Assembly: GCA_000711775.1 (NCBI GenBank)
Contig: ARYC01017590.1
Location: 62,001 to 126,000 of the forward strand
Direction of reading: 5' to 3'
From: Oxytricha trifallax
Taxonomy: Eukaryota > Ciliophora > Spirotrichea > Sporadotrichida > Oxytrichidae
DNA: 64,000 bases
Shown: positions 46,989 through 57,814 of the stretch, one piece after another
Position numbering within the stretch: position 1 is the first letter of the stretch
How the letters are laid out: every line of letters starts with the position of its first letter
Notes under the pieces: generated by a model
The model's database searches: none
Seen by the model: the letters and a program-made list of their open reading frames with translations, nothing else
Told to the model about the DNA's origin: nothing
Translations under genes and position numbers: made by a program

Positions 46989-48234
46989 TCATTTTAAAGA
47001 GATCCAAGGTTCCTAATTATTTATTTCATGCTTTCTAAAAACAATTTTAACTTGTTTATTGAATTTACCTAAATCGAGTTTGAAGGTGCTTCTGGGTGTT
47101 TCGTAGACTTAGCTTGCTAAGAACTTATTTTAATTTTGATTCTAAAACTATGATAGATCTGTCTCCAACTTATTAATATTTTCCCATTCGATCAATACTC
47201 TTATGTTTTCTCTGTTCTACTCTTAATCTAATATACACTTAATTATGAACACTTAATTTACCTTCATATATTTTCCTTTAAATTTCCTTGGTCAAATTAA
47301 GCCATCCATTCTATTTCTACTCTTTATCACTTATTACAATTCTATCACTTTTCAAACTGCAATCTATATCTCTAACTACATTTTCTATCTATTCAATAAG
47401 CTATTACTTTCTTGTCTCTAGTTCTATAAACAGCTAACTAAACATAAAATTAATCATTTCAATGTTCTGCTCTTTGTAATTCAAAACTTCTTCTTAAGCA
47501 ATCTCAATTGACTATTTCTAAGCGATTGTTTTTTGAATATCGTTATTCAGCTCTTTAAGCAGCTATCGAAGTCTTTGCTTATTTTCAAACACAAAAGTTT
47601 CATTGGAAGTTTTGAAGTCACATGTCTTATGCTTTATCAAGCATTTTGGACAAAGTAATTTATTATGATCTAAGCATAAATGTCGATAGTCCTCTCCTAA
47701 ATGCTCTGCGCATTCGCCTTCACGAATTTGAAATGCTGGAGTGTAATTTTCTTAAAAAGAAATCACTTAATTTACAGATTTCTGTTCCTACAACTATTGT
47801 TATGGCTGTATAGGCTAAGATTGCTGAGAATTCTTAATTAGGTTAGATTATGATGTTGAAGATTGCTTAATAGTTGAAGATTTTGAAGAGAATTCCACTT
47901 AAGATTTTCTTAGTTAATCTTCAATCTTCATATTTTTGATAGCTGTACTACCAGAGAAGGTTTAAACTTAAATTCCCATATTTGGCTATAAAGTTTTTAC
48001 AGATTTATCATTCTAATTGGTTGATATAGTTAACTGTGGTTGAAGTAAATTTTAAGACGTTGTGTTATTTTGAAGTGGGTTTCCGTTATAAGATTGCTGC
48101 ATTTACATATTCGAAAATCGTCTATCTGAAATCATAGTCATGAGTGGGTTGTAATTTTAGGATTGATTAGGCTTAAAAATTGAGGTAGATCTTTAAGAGT
48201 CTAAAATCTAATAGTTGTTTAAATCTTAATTCAT
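46989..48234 (-). CDS. B-box zinc-finger coiled-coil protein (TRIM-like)
   Basis: It starts at ATG 48234-48232 (MNQDLNNYQILDSQRS). The N-terminal ~190 residues are Q/N/S-rich. A B-box zinc finger follows: CAEHLGEDYRHLCLDHNKLL with CPKCLIKHKTC (Cys/His ligands in B-box order), then a coiled coil (RQLLKELNNDIQKTIAQKQS; FIELETRKQQLIEQIENVV). A GT-AG intron near 47230-47265 leads to the C-terminal SKVYETPRSTFKLDLGKF-like segment and TGA 46989-46991. No RING is seen in this gene; a RING lies in the next minus-strand gene. Likely a scaffold or ubiquitin-related protein. Confidence 0.78.
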
Positions 48235-48349
48235 CGAAGCTTAGTTTATGTTAATTAAATCCCTTAATTTTAATTACATATATAAATATTATAGAATCTT
48301 TATTCAGTTTTTTTTTAAGAATTAGTAAATTTAATTCTTAATTAAATTA

Positions 48350-49674
48350 TCATTCTATACGTATCTATACAATTTTATTCATAAATTAAAATCTTACTAT
48401 AACTAGATTAATATTTTCATAAATCCGAGAGGTTATAGAGTTTTAAATATCATACTTGCTTGCTTCATTTTAATTTTAATTTTTCTGTACATGAATAGAT
48501 TAAGTAACATTATTTATCTGAATTTTCTGGAATGCCTGTTAATTCTAAGTTTATCCGAGGCTTATGGCGTTATGTGATTTTGTGGTTCCAGGAGATATAT
48601 CGTTGGATTCTTCCATGATTGGATTGAGGCCAGTTTAATCGAGAAAATTCTTGGGGTCTTAAAGCATAGACTGAAGTAATGAGTTGTCACCTTTTCTCTT
48701 CTTCTTTTTCTTCTTCTTCTTAAACCAATTATAATCTTTTGCATATAATTACTATAAAATAGGACCGAATTTACAATTATACTTTACTTCTCTTGGAAAT
48801 ATTGGCATTGGAGATGTCAAGGACAGCTGAATCAGATTTGTTAAGATCTTCCTCCTCTTCTATCTTGCTTTAATTTTATTGAATAAACGAGCTCTAGTCA
48901 CTTTGCTAAACCCCACTAATCACACTGACTTCCTAGAGCCATTTAGATTCCTTAATCCCTGCATTATTATTTACTAACCCATTATTATTACCAGGTAAAT
49001 ATGATATTGAACTTTACAGTGATTGGCTAATTGACTGCGGCTTCTATTTCTTGAGGAAAGCGACAATTTACATATTTTTAGACAGGGATTTCAGTTGGGA
49101 GAGCTTTAGAGAGGTGCTGTCTATTGGACAGAGCAGCTCTGTCTCACCGCTGTCTTTGGCCTCACTCAAGCATAATTTACAGGCTGTATGTTCTTTACAA
49201 GGCAGTAGATAAGAATTATATTAATAAACTCTCTTTTTTCAATCATTTTGCTTAAAATAAAGGTAATAATAAAAATCAAAATATGATTTGGATAAGGGGA
49301 TTTGGTTTTGAGATTGAAACTTTCATCGCAAATAATACAAGTATTTTCCAAGTTTAAGTCCATCAAACTGTATTTTACAATTTATATAATTAATTATTTT
49401 GCAATTCTTAATTTATTTTATTTTGTGGAATTGATTAGTCTTAGTTGATTAATATTTTCAAATTTTAATAGTTAAGTTATTTCTTAAATAAAAAGTGAAT
49501 AGAGGGGTAAATTTAATAATTTTAGTTTTCAAAAATTTTTTATAGTAACTTTCAGATAATATTTTACCTGAGAGGAGAATGTTTTCTTCTATCAAAGCCG
49601 CTGTTATTATCTCTTTATCTATCTAGTTAAGTCACACTTAGATATTTATTTGAATTTTCTCTCTGCATATCATT
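48350..49674 (-). CDS. RING-finger block (3' part of coiled-coil/Q-rich/RING gene)
   Basis: The reading begins at MQRENSNKYLSVTQLDRQ (ATG 49668-49666) and may be preceded in the mature gene by the 52.6-kb Q-rich block. A long GT-AG intron (about 49375-49588) joins HSPLS to LMDLNLENTCIICDE. Then comes RING-type zinc-ligand spacing CIIC ... EHTACKLCLSEA ... LLCPIDSTSLKLS, interrupted by an IES or intron between about 49190 and 49290. Then ESKWLQEVSVISGVQQ, an acidic KIEEEEDLNKSDSAVLD, a lysine run and TGA 48350-48352. RING domains recruit E2 ubiquitin enzymes. Confidence 0.68.
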
Positions 49675-50224
49675 AAAATTATCTTGCAAAAATAATTAGA
49701 ATCCTTGAAAAACATTAATTTTCCAATCTCACAAATACATAATTATTTTCTATGATCATTTGTTACTACCGAGATCCCCCCCCCCAGGGGGTACCCCATC
49801 CCTCCTCCATTCCCCATACCCCCCCGTACCCCCCCACCCCCATTAAAATATCCTATTTCATATCAAATTTTTTATCTACAGGGTCTAAATCGATCTCCTT
49901 CTTGACATCTCGGTATCATTGACCCTACATTATATATGAAATTTCATTCTCGACATCATAGACCCTATTTTATGAATATAATTTCCTTATAATTTAAAAT
50001 TTATTTATTTTTACAATAGTGAAAATAAATCATATGAATTTAATTCTTTGTTAAGTTTCACGTTGTTTCTCAACCATATTATGAAATATAAATTGAAAAA
50101 CTTTTTCATATTTTTTTATAATGAAAATAAAATTTTTATTTAAAATCCCAATACTGTTATTTACAAGATTTGGATTACAATAAAAATTAATTAAGATAGA
50201 TTTAATTATTATAAATATTTGGTA

Positions 50225-50257
50225 GCTTTAGTAATTTATTAGAAGGTCCTGTAGTCC

Positions 50258-50311
<54 letters not shown>

Positions 50312-50336
50312 AGGCTATTCTACTAAAGCTACCAAA
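50225..50336. repeat. TAG/AGT microsatellite flanked by small inverted repeat
   Basis: About 19 tandem AGT/TAG units (about 50257-50312) lie between TTGGTAGCTTTAGTA (from 50219) and its complement TACTAAAGCTACCAA (to 50336), so the tract could form a hairpin. Confidence 0.85.
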
Positions 50337-50424
50337 ATGACGAGATGTCATATTTAATTATTATAAACTGCTACCCCTCTATAATAATACTTTAGAATCT
50401 CTAACAACCCCACGAATCCAACAT

Positions 50425-51901
50425 ATGAACCTACTGCTCCTTAATTCTAACGCCCCGCTCAGCCAGCAAGACGACCCATAGCTGCTGGAGGACCCCTCAG
50501 AGGATCTGCTTCTTGACCATCTTGAGTTTGACGACCCCCTGCTAACAAAGACATCTTTTAAACAGCGTTTAAACATTACCCTGAGCAACATTCAGATGGC
50601 GGAAAAAAGTCATGGGGCCCTCTGACACGTGGTGAGTAGCATTCTCGGCACGCGCTCCACGCTCTCCCATTCGACACTAGTGGACTAGGTTTTGGATAGG
50701 GTTTGTAGTATCGAGAAGGAAGATGGCGGCCGCCATCTTCAATGTTCTCATGATAATTCGTCGCATCACCAAACCATGGGTGACTTCTTGGATCCCACCA
50801 CGGATGTCTCTGCAAATGCACCTCTATTAAGGTAAGATTCGAGCATTAGTTGTTCACACCATATGTAGGGAAGGAGCACAATGCAACCTATTACCTAAAA
50901 TAAGTGATCAGATGGCAAGTTCCAGCAATTATCTCAAGAACGTGATCAGATGGCAAGTCCCAGCAATTATCTCAAGAACGCCTGCTGTCCAGATACCGTT
51001 GGCTCAGCCACCAAGCCAGTTAACATCCTGAATACTCATGAGTAGCCAAAGGCACTAAACTCTTATGCCAAAGCACGAAGCTCTAGTGCATTGCGCCTTT
51101 GAGAAATACATACTACTCTAGTGCTAAAGTGTATCAGAGTAAACCCTTCTAAATCAGGATTCTTGGCACCCTAGTCTATGGCAGTCAAACTGGCCTGTTT
51201 GGGGGCAGCACTCTACATGCGTTGGCTTAAGGTCGCATACATTAGGGCACTCACTGCATGGAGCCGACTTATAAGGACTCTGAGGGTCGAGTGATTTTGA
51301 ATATTCCAACTACCTGGCATCATCACCAAAAGTATTCATCGGATAATCTTTGTATGGTAAACAGCTGCCTGTCCAGTTATTTGTAACTCGCTAGCTCGGA
51401 CTGTGCTCTCTAGATCGAGGTACGATAAAACTAATGTTGATTGCTGAAATCATTCGAATTCGCCTGCAACAAGCTCACTGTCAAATTCAACGATTTGAAA
51501 AATCCCAATCTGAAGGTCTCCTGAACTTGACATTCTGAGTTCCTCCCACCAACTAAGACCCAATCAAGAATAATGAGACTGTAGACAACATCATGAACCG
51601 AGCTGCTGACAGAGACAAGAGACCCCTGTCAATAAGCAAGGAAAAGCAGAGCAGAGATAGCGTCATGAAGAGATTCAAGAAGGACCTGGCCATGCTGATG
51701 CAGAGCGCCCCCCACCTCCCCCCTCAGTTCCTGCAGAGATTCAAACCCGCCCTCACCAAGGACACCGTGGATTCGTTGATGAAGGAAGCATTGAAATTCA
51801 GACCAAAGGATGGAGAATGCGAAGAGATCAAGAACCTGGAGTGGGAGAGGCAAGAGCAAGCTCAAGACCTTGAGAGAGAGATTGGCAAACTTGTGAAGTG
51901 A
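50425..51901 (+). CDS. Possible multi-exon gene in TIR-element core (unrecognised)
   Basis: GC-richer DNA with several open plus-strand stretches under UAR=Gln: NLLLLNSNAPLSQQDDPQLL (about 50425-50620), MGDFLDPTTDVSANAPLLR ending at a GTAAG donor (50775-50832), MASPSNYLKNACCPDTVGSA (about 50950-51100), and MNRAADRDKRPLSISKEKQS (51593) to KDLAMLMQSAPHLPPQFLQR, EWERQEQAQDLEREIGKLVK and TGA. Frames change between stretches and splice joins are unresolved. A 38-bp direct duplication occurs at about 50904-50979. No known domain. The best-supported piece is the basic/acidic C-terminal helix 51593-51901. Confidence 0.35.
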
Positions 51902-51987
51902 ATTATGTGATATTAAGTTTCAAGTATTAGCATTTCGATTAATTTTATACGTCTACAAAAAATTGTAAATAACAGCATTGTGGTTTT

Positions 51988-52243
51988 ACTATGATACAAA
52001 AATATTTTTTAAAAATTTTTGTCCCTTAAATCAACTTCATTCGACATAATTCGAAGAAATAGTATGAGTAATTTTTTAAGTTTTTTTTCTTCTATAATTT
52101 TATAAATCATAATGGATAAAATAATTATAAAAAAATGAAGAAAAAAAAACTTAAAAAATTACTCATACTATTTCTTCGAATTATGTCGAATGGAGTTGAT
52201 TAAAGGGACAAAAATATTTTAAAAAATATTTTTGTATCATAGT
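51988..52243. repeat. Foldback element nested in the TIR element
   Basis: Arms CTATGATACAAAAATAT... and ...ATATTTTTGTATCATAG pair almost perfectly for ~120 bp each, including GACATAATTCGAAGAAATAG and its complement, around a loop near 52110. Confidence 0.87.
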
Positions 52244-52640
52244 ATATAAAAATTTTACTTTCTTTAAAAATAATATGAAATAGGTTTTCAATTTATATTT
52301 CATAAGCTATTGTGTAATATGGTCGAGAAACAACGTGAAACTTAACAAAGAATTAAATTCATATGATTTATTTTCACTATTGTAAAAATAAATAAATTTT
52401 AAATTATAAGGAAACTATATACATAAAATAAGGTCTATGATGTCGAGATTAAAATTATTTACATAAATAGGGTTTATAATATCGATATGTCAAGAAGGAG
52501 ATCGATTTAGACCCTGAAGATAAAAAATTTGATATGAAATAGGATATTTTAATGGGGTGGGGGGCTACGGGGGGGTATGGGGAATGGGAGGGGGGATGGG
52601 GTACCCCCTGGGGGGGGGGATCTCGGTAGTAACAATCATT

Positions 52641-53103
52641 GTTATTTGGATTATTAAGTGTGTGGGGCTTTAAAAATTTCAAACTACTACTGCTATGAAT
52701 TAAACCAGTATCCTTTGCATAAGTAGATTAATAAAGCTATTATTAGGATTGTAATGTTTCACCTGCACTGACTCTGCGATTAGAAGGATCTTCATAATGA
52801 GACTAATCAAATTGCTTTGTTGCAGTTTGAGGGTAATACATATCATGAAGTCTTTACTGTGATTAATAAACTGGGTTAAGTTAATTAGGCATTTGACTGT
52901 TTTAGTAGTGTTAAACATTTCCATTTCTAGGGTCGCCATAAGTTTTAGAGTAGGGTGATATTTTAATTTACTCTGCACTTTGCAAATCAAACATTCTAGA
53001 CTGTTAGAGCCCAAAACCCCCTTGGTAATTACTTCCTATGCTTTATACCATAGGGTTGTACTAAGTTTGATTGTGTGGCTTGTACTGACTAATGACAGGT
53101 GAT
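52641..53103 (-). CDS. Q/N/S/Y-rich block (middle MDS of the RING gene)
   Basis: The minus-strand open reading is YKPHNQTQYNPMVQSIGSNY, FDLQSAEQIKISPYSKTYGD, LHDMYYPQTATKQFDQSHYE, RRVSAGETLQSQQQL and SSSSLKFLKPHTLNNPNNND. It has no start or stop of its own and is bounded on the right by foldback copy C and on the left by the 3-kb IES. The composition suits a disordered linker. Confidence 0.62.
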
Positions 53104-53112
53104 AGATTATTA

Positions 53113-53526
53113 TTGCAGGAATACATTTGAAATTGGGAAATTAATTTTAATTAAATTAAATTAAATTGAAATTTTTCGTGCCAGTTAAAATTGCCCAATT
53201 TAAACGATCTTGGACTTATTCTATATAGAATTAAAATCAGCTAAACTTAATTACTAAAAGGTACTATTATTATCTCATCACTGAAGCGAGATAACTCCAT
53301 TTTAGTGTAAGGGTATAATTTAATTAATTTAGAGGATTTAATTAAAATCGGGTTATCTCGCTTCAGGGATGAGATATAATAGTATAGCAAATAATAAAGT
53401 CCAGCTGATTTTGAATTCTCTATAAAATAAGCCAAATATCGTTTAAATTGGACAATTTTTTTTTAACTGCCAATATTTTTAATTTAATCAAAATTAATAT
53501 CCATATTCAAATATATTTCTCCAATA
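53113..53526. repeat. Foldback (MITE-like) element, copy C, filling an inter-MDS gap
   Basis: The left end is TATTGCAGGAATACATTTGA, the right end TTCAAATATATTTCTCCAATA. The arms share GCCAGTTAAAATTGCCCAAT and GCGAGATAAC-type blocks with copies A and B. It occupies the space between the Q-rich block and the coiled-coil block almost exactly. Confidence 0.88.
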
Positions 53527-54774
53527 TCTCTTTTCTCCAGAGTTCTCACGATGCTATCATCTAAATTTACGAAACTGTCCAGCTCCTTCTCAACTTCCTT
53601 GTTGGCATCAATAATACGCTCTGAGTGTTCTCTGAGTGCATTTCTTTCTAAAACTAAGTTTTCATACTTTTCCTTAAGCAACTCTACATCTCTATCAACA
53701 TGCCTCAGCTCATTGACAATTTAATCGTTTTCTTCGTCTCTCCTGGATATCTTGTGATTTATTTCTCTGACTCTAGTTTGCAATTCTTCTTGTTTGATGT
53801 TCTCTAAGTGAAGCTACTCTCTCATGCGTTTTTGCTAATCTTCAAGTCTGTGATTTTCATCTTCCTATAGTTAGAGAGAATTTTTCACTTGAACTGCTCT
53901 TGTCTGATCTGATGCTTGCTATAATATTCTCTTTAAAACTTGGAAAAATATTGCTATAATTATAAGTCCTGGCATGCGAGAAATGATTTTCCTTTTCAGC
54001 AAGTTCCTTCTCAATCAACCTGAGCCTCTCCTCTCTGATCTACTATTCATTTTCTTTCTCCCTCAATCTCCTAATACACTCCTATTCTTTCTCTACCAAC
54101 TAATCACTATCGTCAGCCCCTCTGTATAATTAATGTGAAAGTTTATCTTTAACTGCTCTCAACTCAACTTATCTACGCTTTTCTTCAGTTAATTGATCTT
54201 CAATTTGAGCAATTTCATCTTTCAAATGTTTGTTTAAAGTGATTTGGTGATCGTTTTAATCACGAAGAGATTTGTAGTCTTGGTCTGTATTTTTAAGCAG
54301 GTTTTTGTCGCTTTTAATTTTTGTTAGAGTGTCCATATTCAATATTGAAAATTATAAGAAAAATTTCAACTATATAAAACCCAAAGAACTTTCAACAATT
54401 TCCAAACCTATTTAAACTGTAAAAAAAGTGAGTTATATATTATCAGTGTCTTTATTACCATTAATTCTTTAGAATTCATCTAATTCTCTCTTGGCCATGT
54501 CAATTTACTTCTCCTATGTGGTAACTTTGCTTTAATAATCTCTAAGTGCGATATCCTTCTCATCCTTCAGATATTTTAGTCTATCTTCCAGCTATTACAC
54601 TTAATGCAGCAGTGACTTGTAGTCATTCTCTGATTGTTTTAGCTCGTAGACTTCGCTTTTTAAGTGAATAATCACGAGGTCTTTTTGTTGAGAAGTTAAG
54701 CCAATTGTTGATCTTGATGGCGAAAGCGTTGATTTCATGTTGTTATTGTTGTTTTGGCTGTACTATTAGTACAT
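53520..54774 (-). CDS. Coiled-coil protein block, probable 5' part of the RING gene
   Basis: It starts at ATG 54774-54772 (MYQQYSQNNNNNMKSTLSPS), then a coiled coil: SEVYELKQSENDYKSLLHQV, QLEDRLKYLKDEKDIALRD. An IES with pointer GACACT joins GNKDT to LTKIKSDKNLLKN. The coil continues: HLKDEIAQIEDQLTEEKRR, LRLIEKELAEKENHF, LHLENIKQEELQTRVREI, EKYENLVLERNALREHSER and SFVNLDDSIVRTLEKRD. It ends abruptly at the right end of foldback copy C, so the protein probably continues into the 53.1-kb block. The coil resembles CEP135/TSGA10-type centrosomal proteins in style only. Confidence 0.65.
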
Positions 54775-54985
54775 GAAATGGAAAATTTCTACATTTTTAA
54801 AGAAAACTCACCACAAATGATAATAAATATATACCAATACATTTGCGAACCTCCTAGCATATTAGATTGATTAGATTACCTCATTGATATTATATTTCAA
54901 CTGTATTAGCTTAAATCTAAATAAATTTTAATTTATTATTGTTAATTTCGTAAATTATTATAGACAGTTTACATTATTTTTTTAA

Positions 54986-57814
54986 ATGGAAAGAACTATA
55001 CCTTAAAAATAAGAGACAACTGGTCGAGCAAATCTTGAAAACAGATAAAACATGGATTTATATGGAGTGGCAGAAGGAAATTTACCAATGACTACTTCTG
55101 CTGCTGGGAATAATAATGGGTTCAATTTGACTGGAAGCATAGTAGGAGGGAATGGCAGTAGATTTAATAATGTGTCTGAGACTTTGTCTTCATTAATAAT
55201 GTCAAGGCCATCCACGCATTTTCATAAAATAAGCTATTTTATTACTTTAATTCTTAGAATAAATACTTTCAACATATAATAAATATGCATTAAATGAACA
55301 TTAAACCTCAAGTTAAAAACATAAAAACTCTAACAAGGATATGTAAGTAATAAGCATTTTCTCTTACATATATGAATAAAGACAATTTCAATAAATTTCA
55401 AGCTTAATCTTATGCGTATTAACCATGCTTTAATTAGAGTCCATTGAGCCAAAGAATTTCATGTCAAAGAGACATTTAAACCAATAATTTCCCTAAACTA
55501 CTTCAAATATTAATTAAAAATCAGCCTAAAAGCTTTTAAAATTAAGAACAGCCGGTGACCTAAATAGAAATCAAAGCCCCTCATAAATGCCATTAGAGGA
55601 CATACACAAAATGAATATAAACTAGCATATGAATATATTGTAAAATGGCACTCATAGAAACTCGTCACATACTAGATTGCAGTCTCTGCCTAGAACTAAT
55701 AATAATGGCTTTCCTGATTTCCCTCAAAGTGCAATTAGTAGAGGCACTACAAGCTGAAATTTATACAATTTTTCATTTTCATGACATTTTGTTTATAAAT
55801 AAAGCGGAACTATTGGAATAAACACCTATAACGACCCATTAAATGGAGGACAAAGTACAAACTCACAGCACACTAACATCAATTTGAAACTAGACCTGCA
55901 TTCTTTAAAAGAATATAAAAGTCTAATTGACTAGAAAGAACGAACAATAAGCGACTTGAGGTCTAAGCTCACAAGAGCTAACAATAACTTTGGGGAGAGT
56001 AAGATGTCCATAGGAGGGGGCACTACTGGTGTCATGCTCAAGTCTAATTTGATGAAAGCGGATAGCTTGATGAATTTTAGAATTAGTGAACATACTGATA
56101 TTACTGAGCTCAAGCGCATATTAATCACTTTAATTTCAGAGACCAAGCAAACTGAGGAAGTAGTCTAATTATATTATTGTACATGAGACTTTAAATAGCT
56201 TTCAAATACATTAAAAAGTAATTTTTAAAGTGTTAGTTAACAGATGCAATAAAGTGCGTGAAATGCTGGATTTATACGAAGCCAGAATCTAGTTCGACGA
56301 CATGCTGTTTTTAAAAGAAAGAGATGTGCAGAGAATGAATGAACATATCAAACATCTTACTGACTCCCTTGTCAACGCTTCAAAGAATGAATTATTATTT
56401 AATGAGAAAGTTAGGGAGATGGCAAAGTGCAAACATGATCACGCAATGACTAAGAGTAGGAATGAGTTCCTAGAAAAACAGAACTTCATTCTTAATTATA
56501 TATAGCATATTTTAAATTGAATTATTAGAGAAATAAAATACTCATAATTATTGATTAATTAGGAAGTAAAAGACATGAAGCAACAAATGGTAAACATGAA
56601 GGAACTGGAGATGCAGATGAATAAGCAAAGAGTGGCTGATTAAAATCAGATACAAGTTATATTAAATAATTTACTGTTAATTTAAGTTATGACAAGAAGA
56701 CTTGATACTCTTGAGAAAGGCCTTGAAGTATTCCAGGATAACAGAACAGCATCAAATTTAATTACTAATTTTTAAGCAAATGTGTAAAATTAAAAAGTAA
56801 AATATTCTTTAAAAATATTTTCAGCTAAACCAGACGATGAATACAAACTAAAAAACACAGTAAACTTTTTAATAAGAGAAACTCAAGAACTAAAAAAAGA
56901 CATATAGCTTAAGAAGAAAACCATCGAGAATAAGGACAGAGAGATTTAAAAGTTACTGAGTAAGATTCAGAAGTTTTTGAGTTAAAAAAATGAGGAAGGT
57001 TTGAATGAAAACGATGATGATGAGTTTGGGTAGGAACAGCTGGAGTATGCAAGAGATAAAATAGGGGGCGGGGAGCACATTAGCACAGTCACAGGTGGGT
57101 CTTTGGTCTCCAATCACGATGGTGAAGGGGGTACTGTTCACTAGCATCTCCCAGCTGTCAACAAATTCGAGGATGCCAAGAAGAACCTCGAGTATAGATT
57201 CAAGACCATGTCATCCTAGGACCGATCAACTTACACTGAGTTAATAGAGAGTGGCTCTTAGTTTTTCGTAGATTATCTCTTAAACAAGGGAGACGTAATT
57301 CAAGTGAAGGATAAATTCAAGATGATTTGCGAGCAACTCTTAAAAGCAAACAAATTCATAGAGAAACTAAACTAACTAGTGCACTTACCTTTGAAACTCA
57401 TCAAGAAAAACGACGAGAAAAGTGTGATATAATTCATCGCGAGTGAAGCTCAGAATGTCATCGATAAAACTCAAAGAGTGACCTTATGGATTAAAGACAC
57501 TTTGAATAATGAACTGTGGACTCATGTGAGTTGTAGTGGGACCACTGCTAACAACACCAACAGTGGAGGGGAGAAGCGATTGTAGGTTGAGTGTCACACA
57601 GATGTCATAGGATTTTGTTGCTAAGCCTAGCATACAGTGGTTGTCTAAAACGTGAAGGAATCGCATTTGCTTGATGAGTAATTTGAACAATTATTCCAAG
57701 AGATTGACCCATAAAATTACATATAGATAAGCAAGAGATATGAAGGAATATTGAAATTTATAAGTCAGGTTTCAATATTATAAATAATAATTTATTTAGT
57801 AATTTTCAAAATGA
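54986..57814 (+). CDS. Coiled-coil plus GAF-domain protein, abutting SPEF1
   Basis: It starts at ATG 54986 (MERTIPQKQETTGRANLENR). A Gly/Asn-rich N-terminus (PRTNNNGFPDFPQ) is followed by coiled coils (LKEYKSLIDQKERTISDLRS; MLFLKERDVQRMNEHIKHL; IRETQELKKDIQLKKKTI). Then an acidic linker leads into a GAF-like domain: AQNVIDKTQRVTLWIKDTLN, NELWTHVSCSG, DVIGFCCQAQHTVVVQNVKE and LFQEIDPQNY. The pointer AAGC joins SRGTTS to GTIGINTYND; other interruptions are at about 55.22-55.63, 56.16-56.23, 56.50-56.56 and 56.77-56.83 kb. If a 31-nt intron (57769-57799) is removed, the stop is TGA 57812-57814, overlapping the SPEF1 ATG. Without it the frame runs into SPEF1. Confidence 0.62.

Larger units (their letters stand above)
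49675..52634. other. ~3-kb IES containing a whole TIR element, pointer ATCATT
   Basis: ATCATT occurs at 49669-49674 and 52635-52640. Deleting the interval plus one copy joins LNNPNNND to MQRENSNKY in frame on the minus strand, linking the Q-rich block (52641-53100) to the RING block. The IES consists of ~85 bp of unique DNA plus the 49760-52635 element. Confidence 0.72.
49760..52635. mobile_element. 2.88-kb TIR element with C/G homopolymer termini
   Basis: The ends are exact complements: TTGTTACTACCGAGATCCCC at left, GGGGATCTCGGTAGTAACAA at right. The repeats run about 340 bp (to about 50100 and from about 52270), with C-runs and G-runs of up to ten near each tip. TCAT at 49756-49759 and 52636-52639 is a candidate 4-bp target duplication. 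The interior holds a TAG/AGT microsatellite, a GC-richer core and a nested foldback. No transposase motif was recognised. Confidence 0.87.

Noticed and set aside
49801..49860. Telomere or chromosome-breakage site from the C-rich run
   Set aside because: Not a C4A4/G4T4 repeat; it is part of an inverted repeat matched 2.8 kb away.
50576..50821. Minus-strand ORF in the element core
   Set aside because: Its Trp/Pro/Arg-rich text looks like a chance frame; the plus strand offers better candidates with a donor site.
49760..52635. TBE-type or other known transposon
   Set aside because: No C4A4 telomere-like ends, no DDE transposase, zinc-finger kinase or 57-kDa-type ORF recognised; ends are ACCGAGATCCCC instead.
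52455..52682. Minus-strand ORF across the element's right tip
   Set aside because: It reads through the G-run into the terminal repeat; only the first part (from the adjoining Q-rich MDS) is plausible coding sequence.
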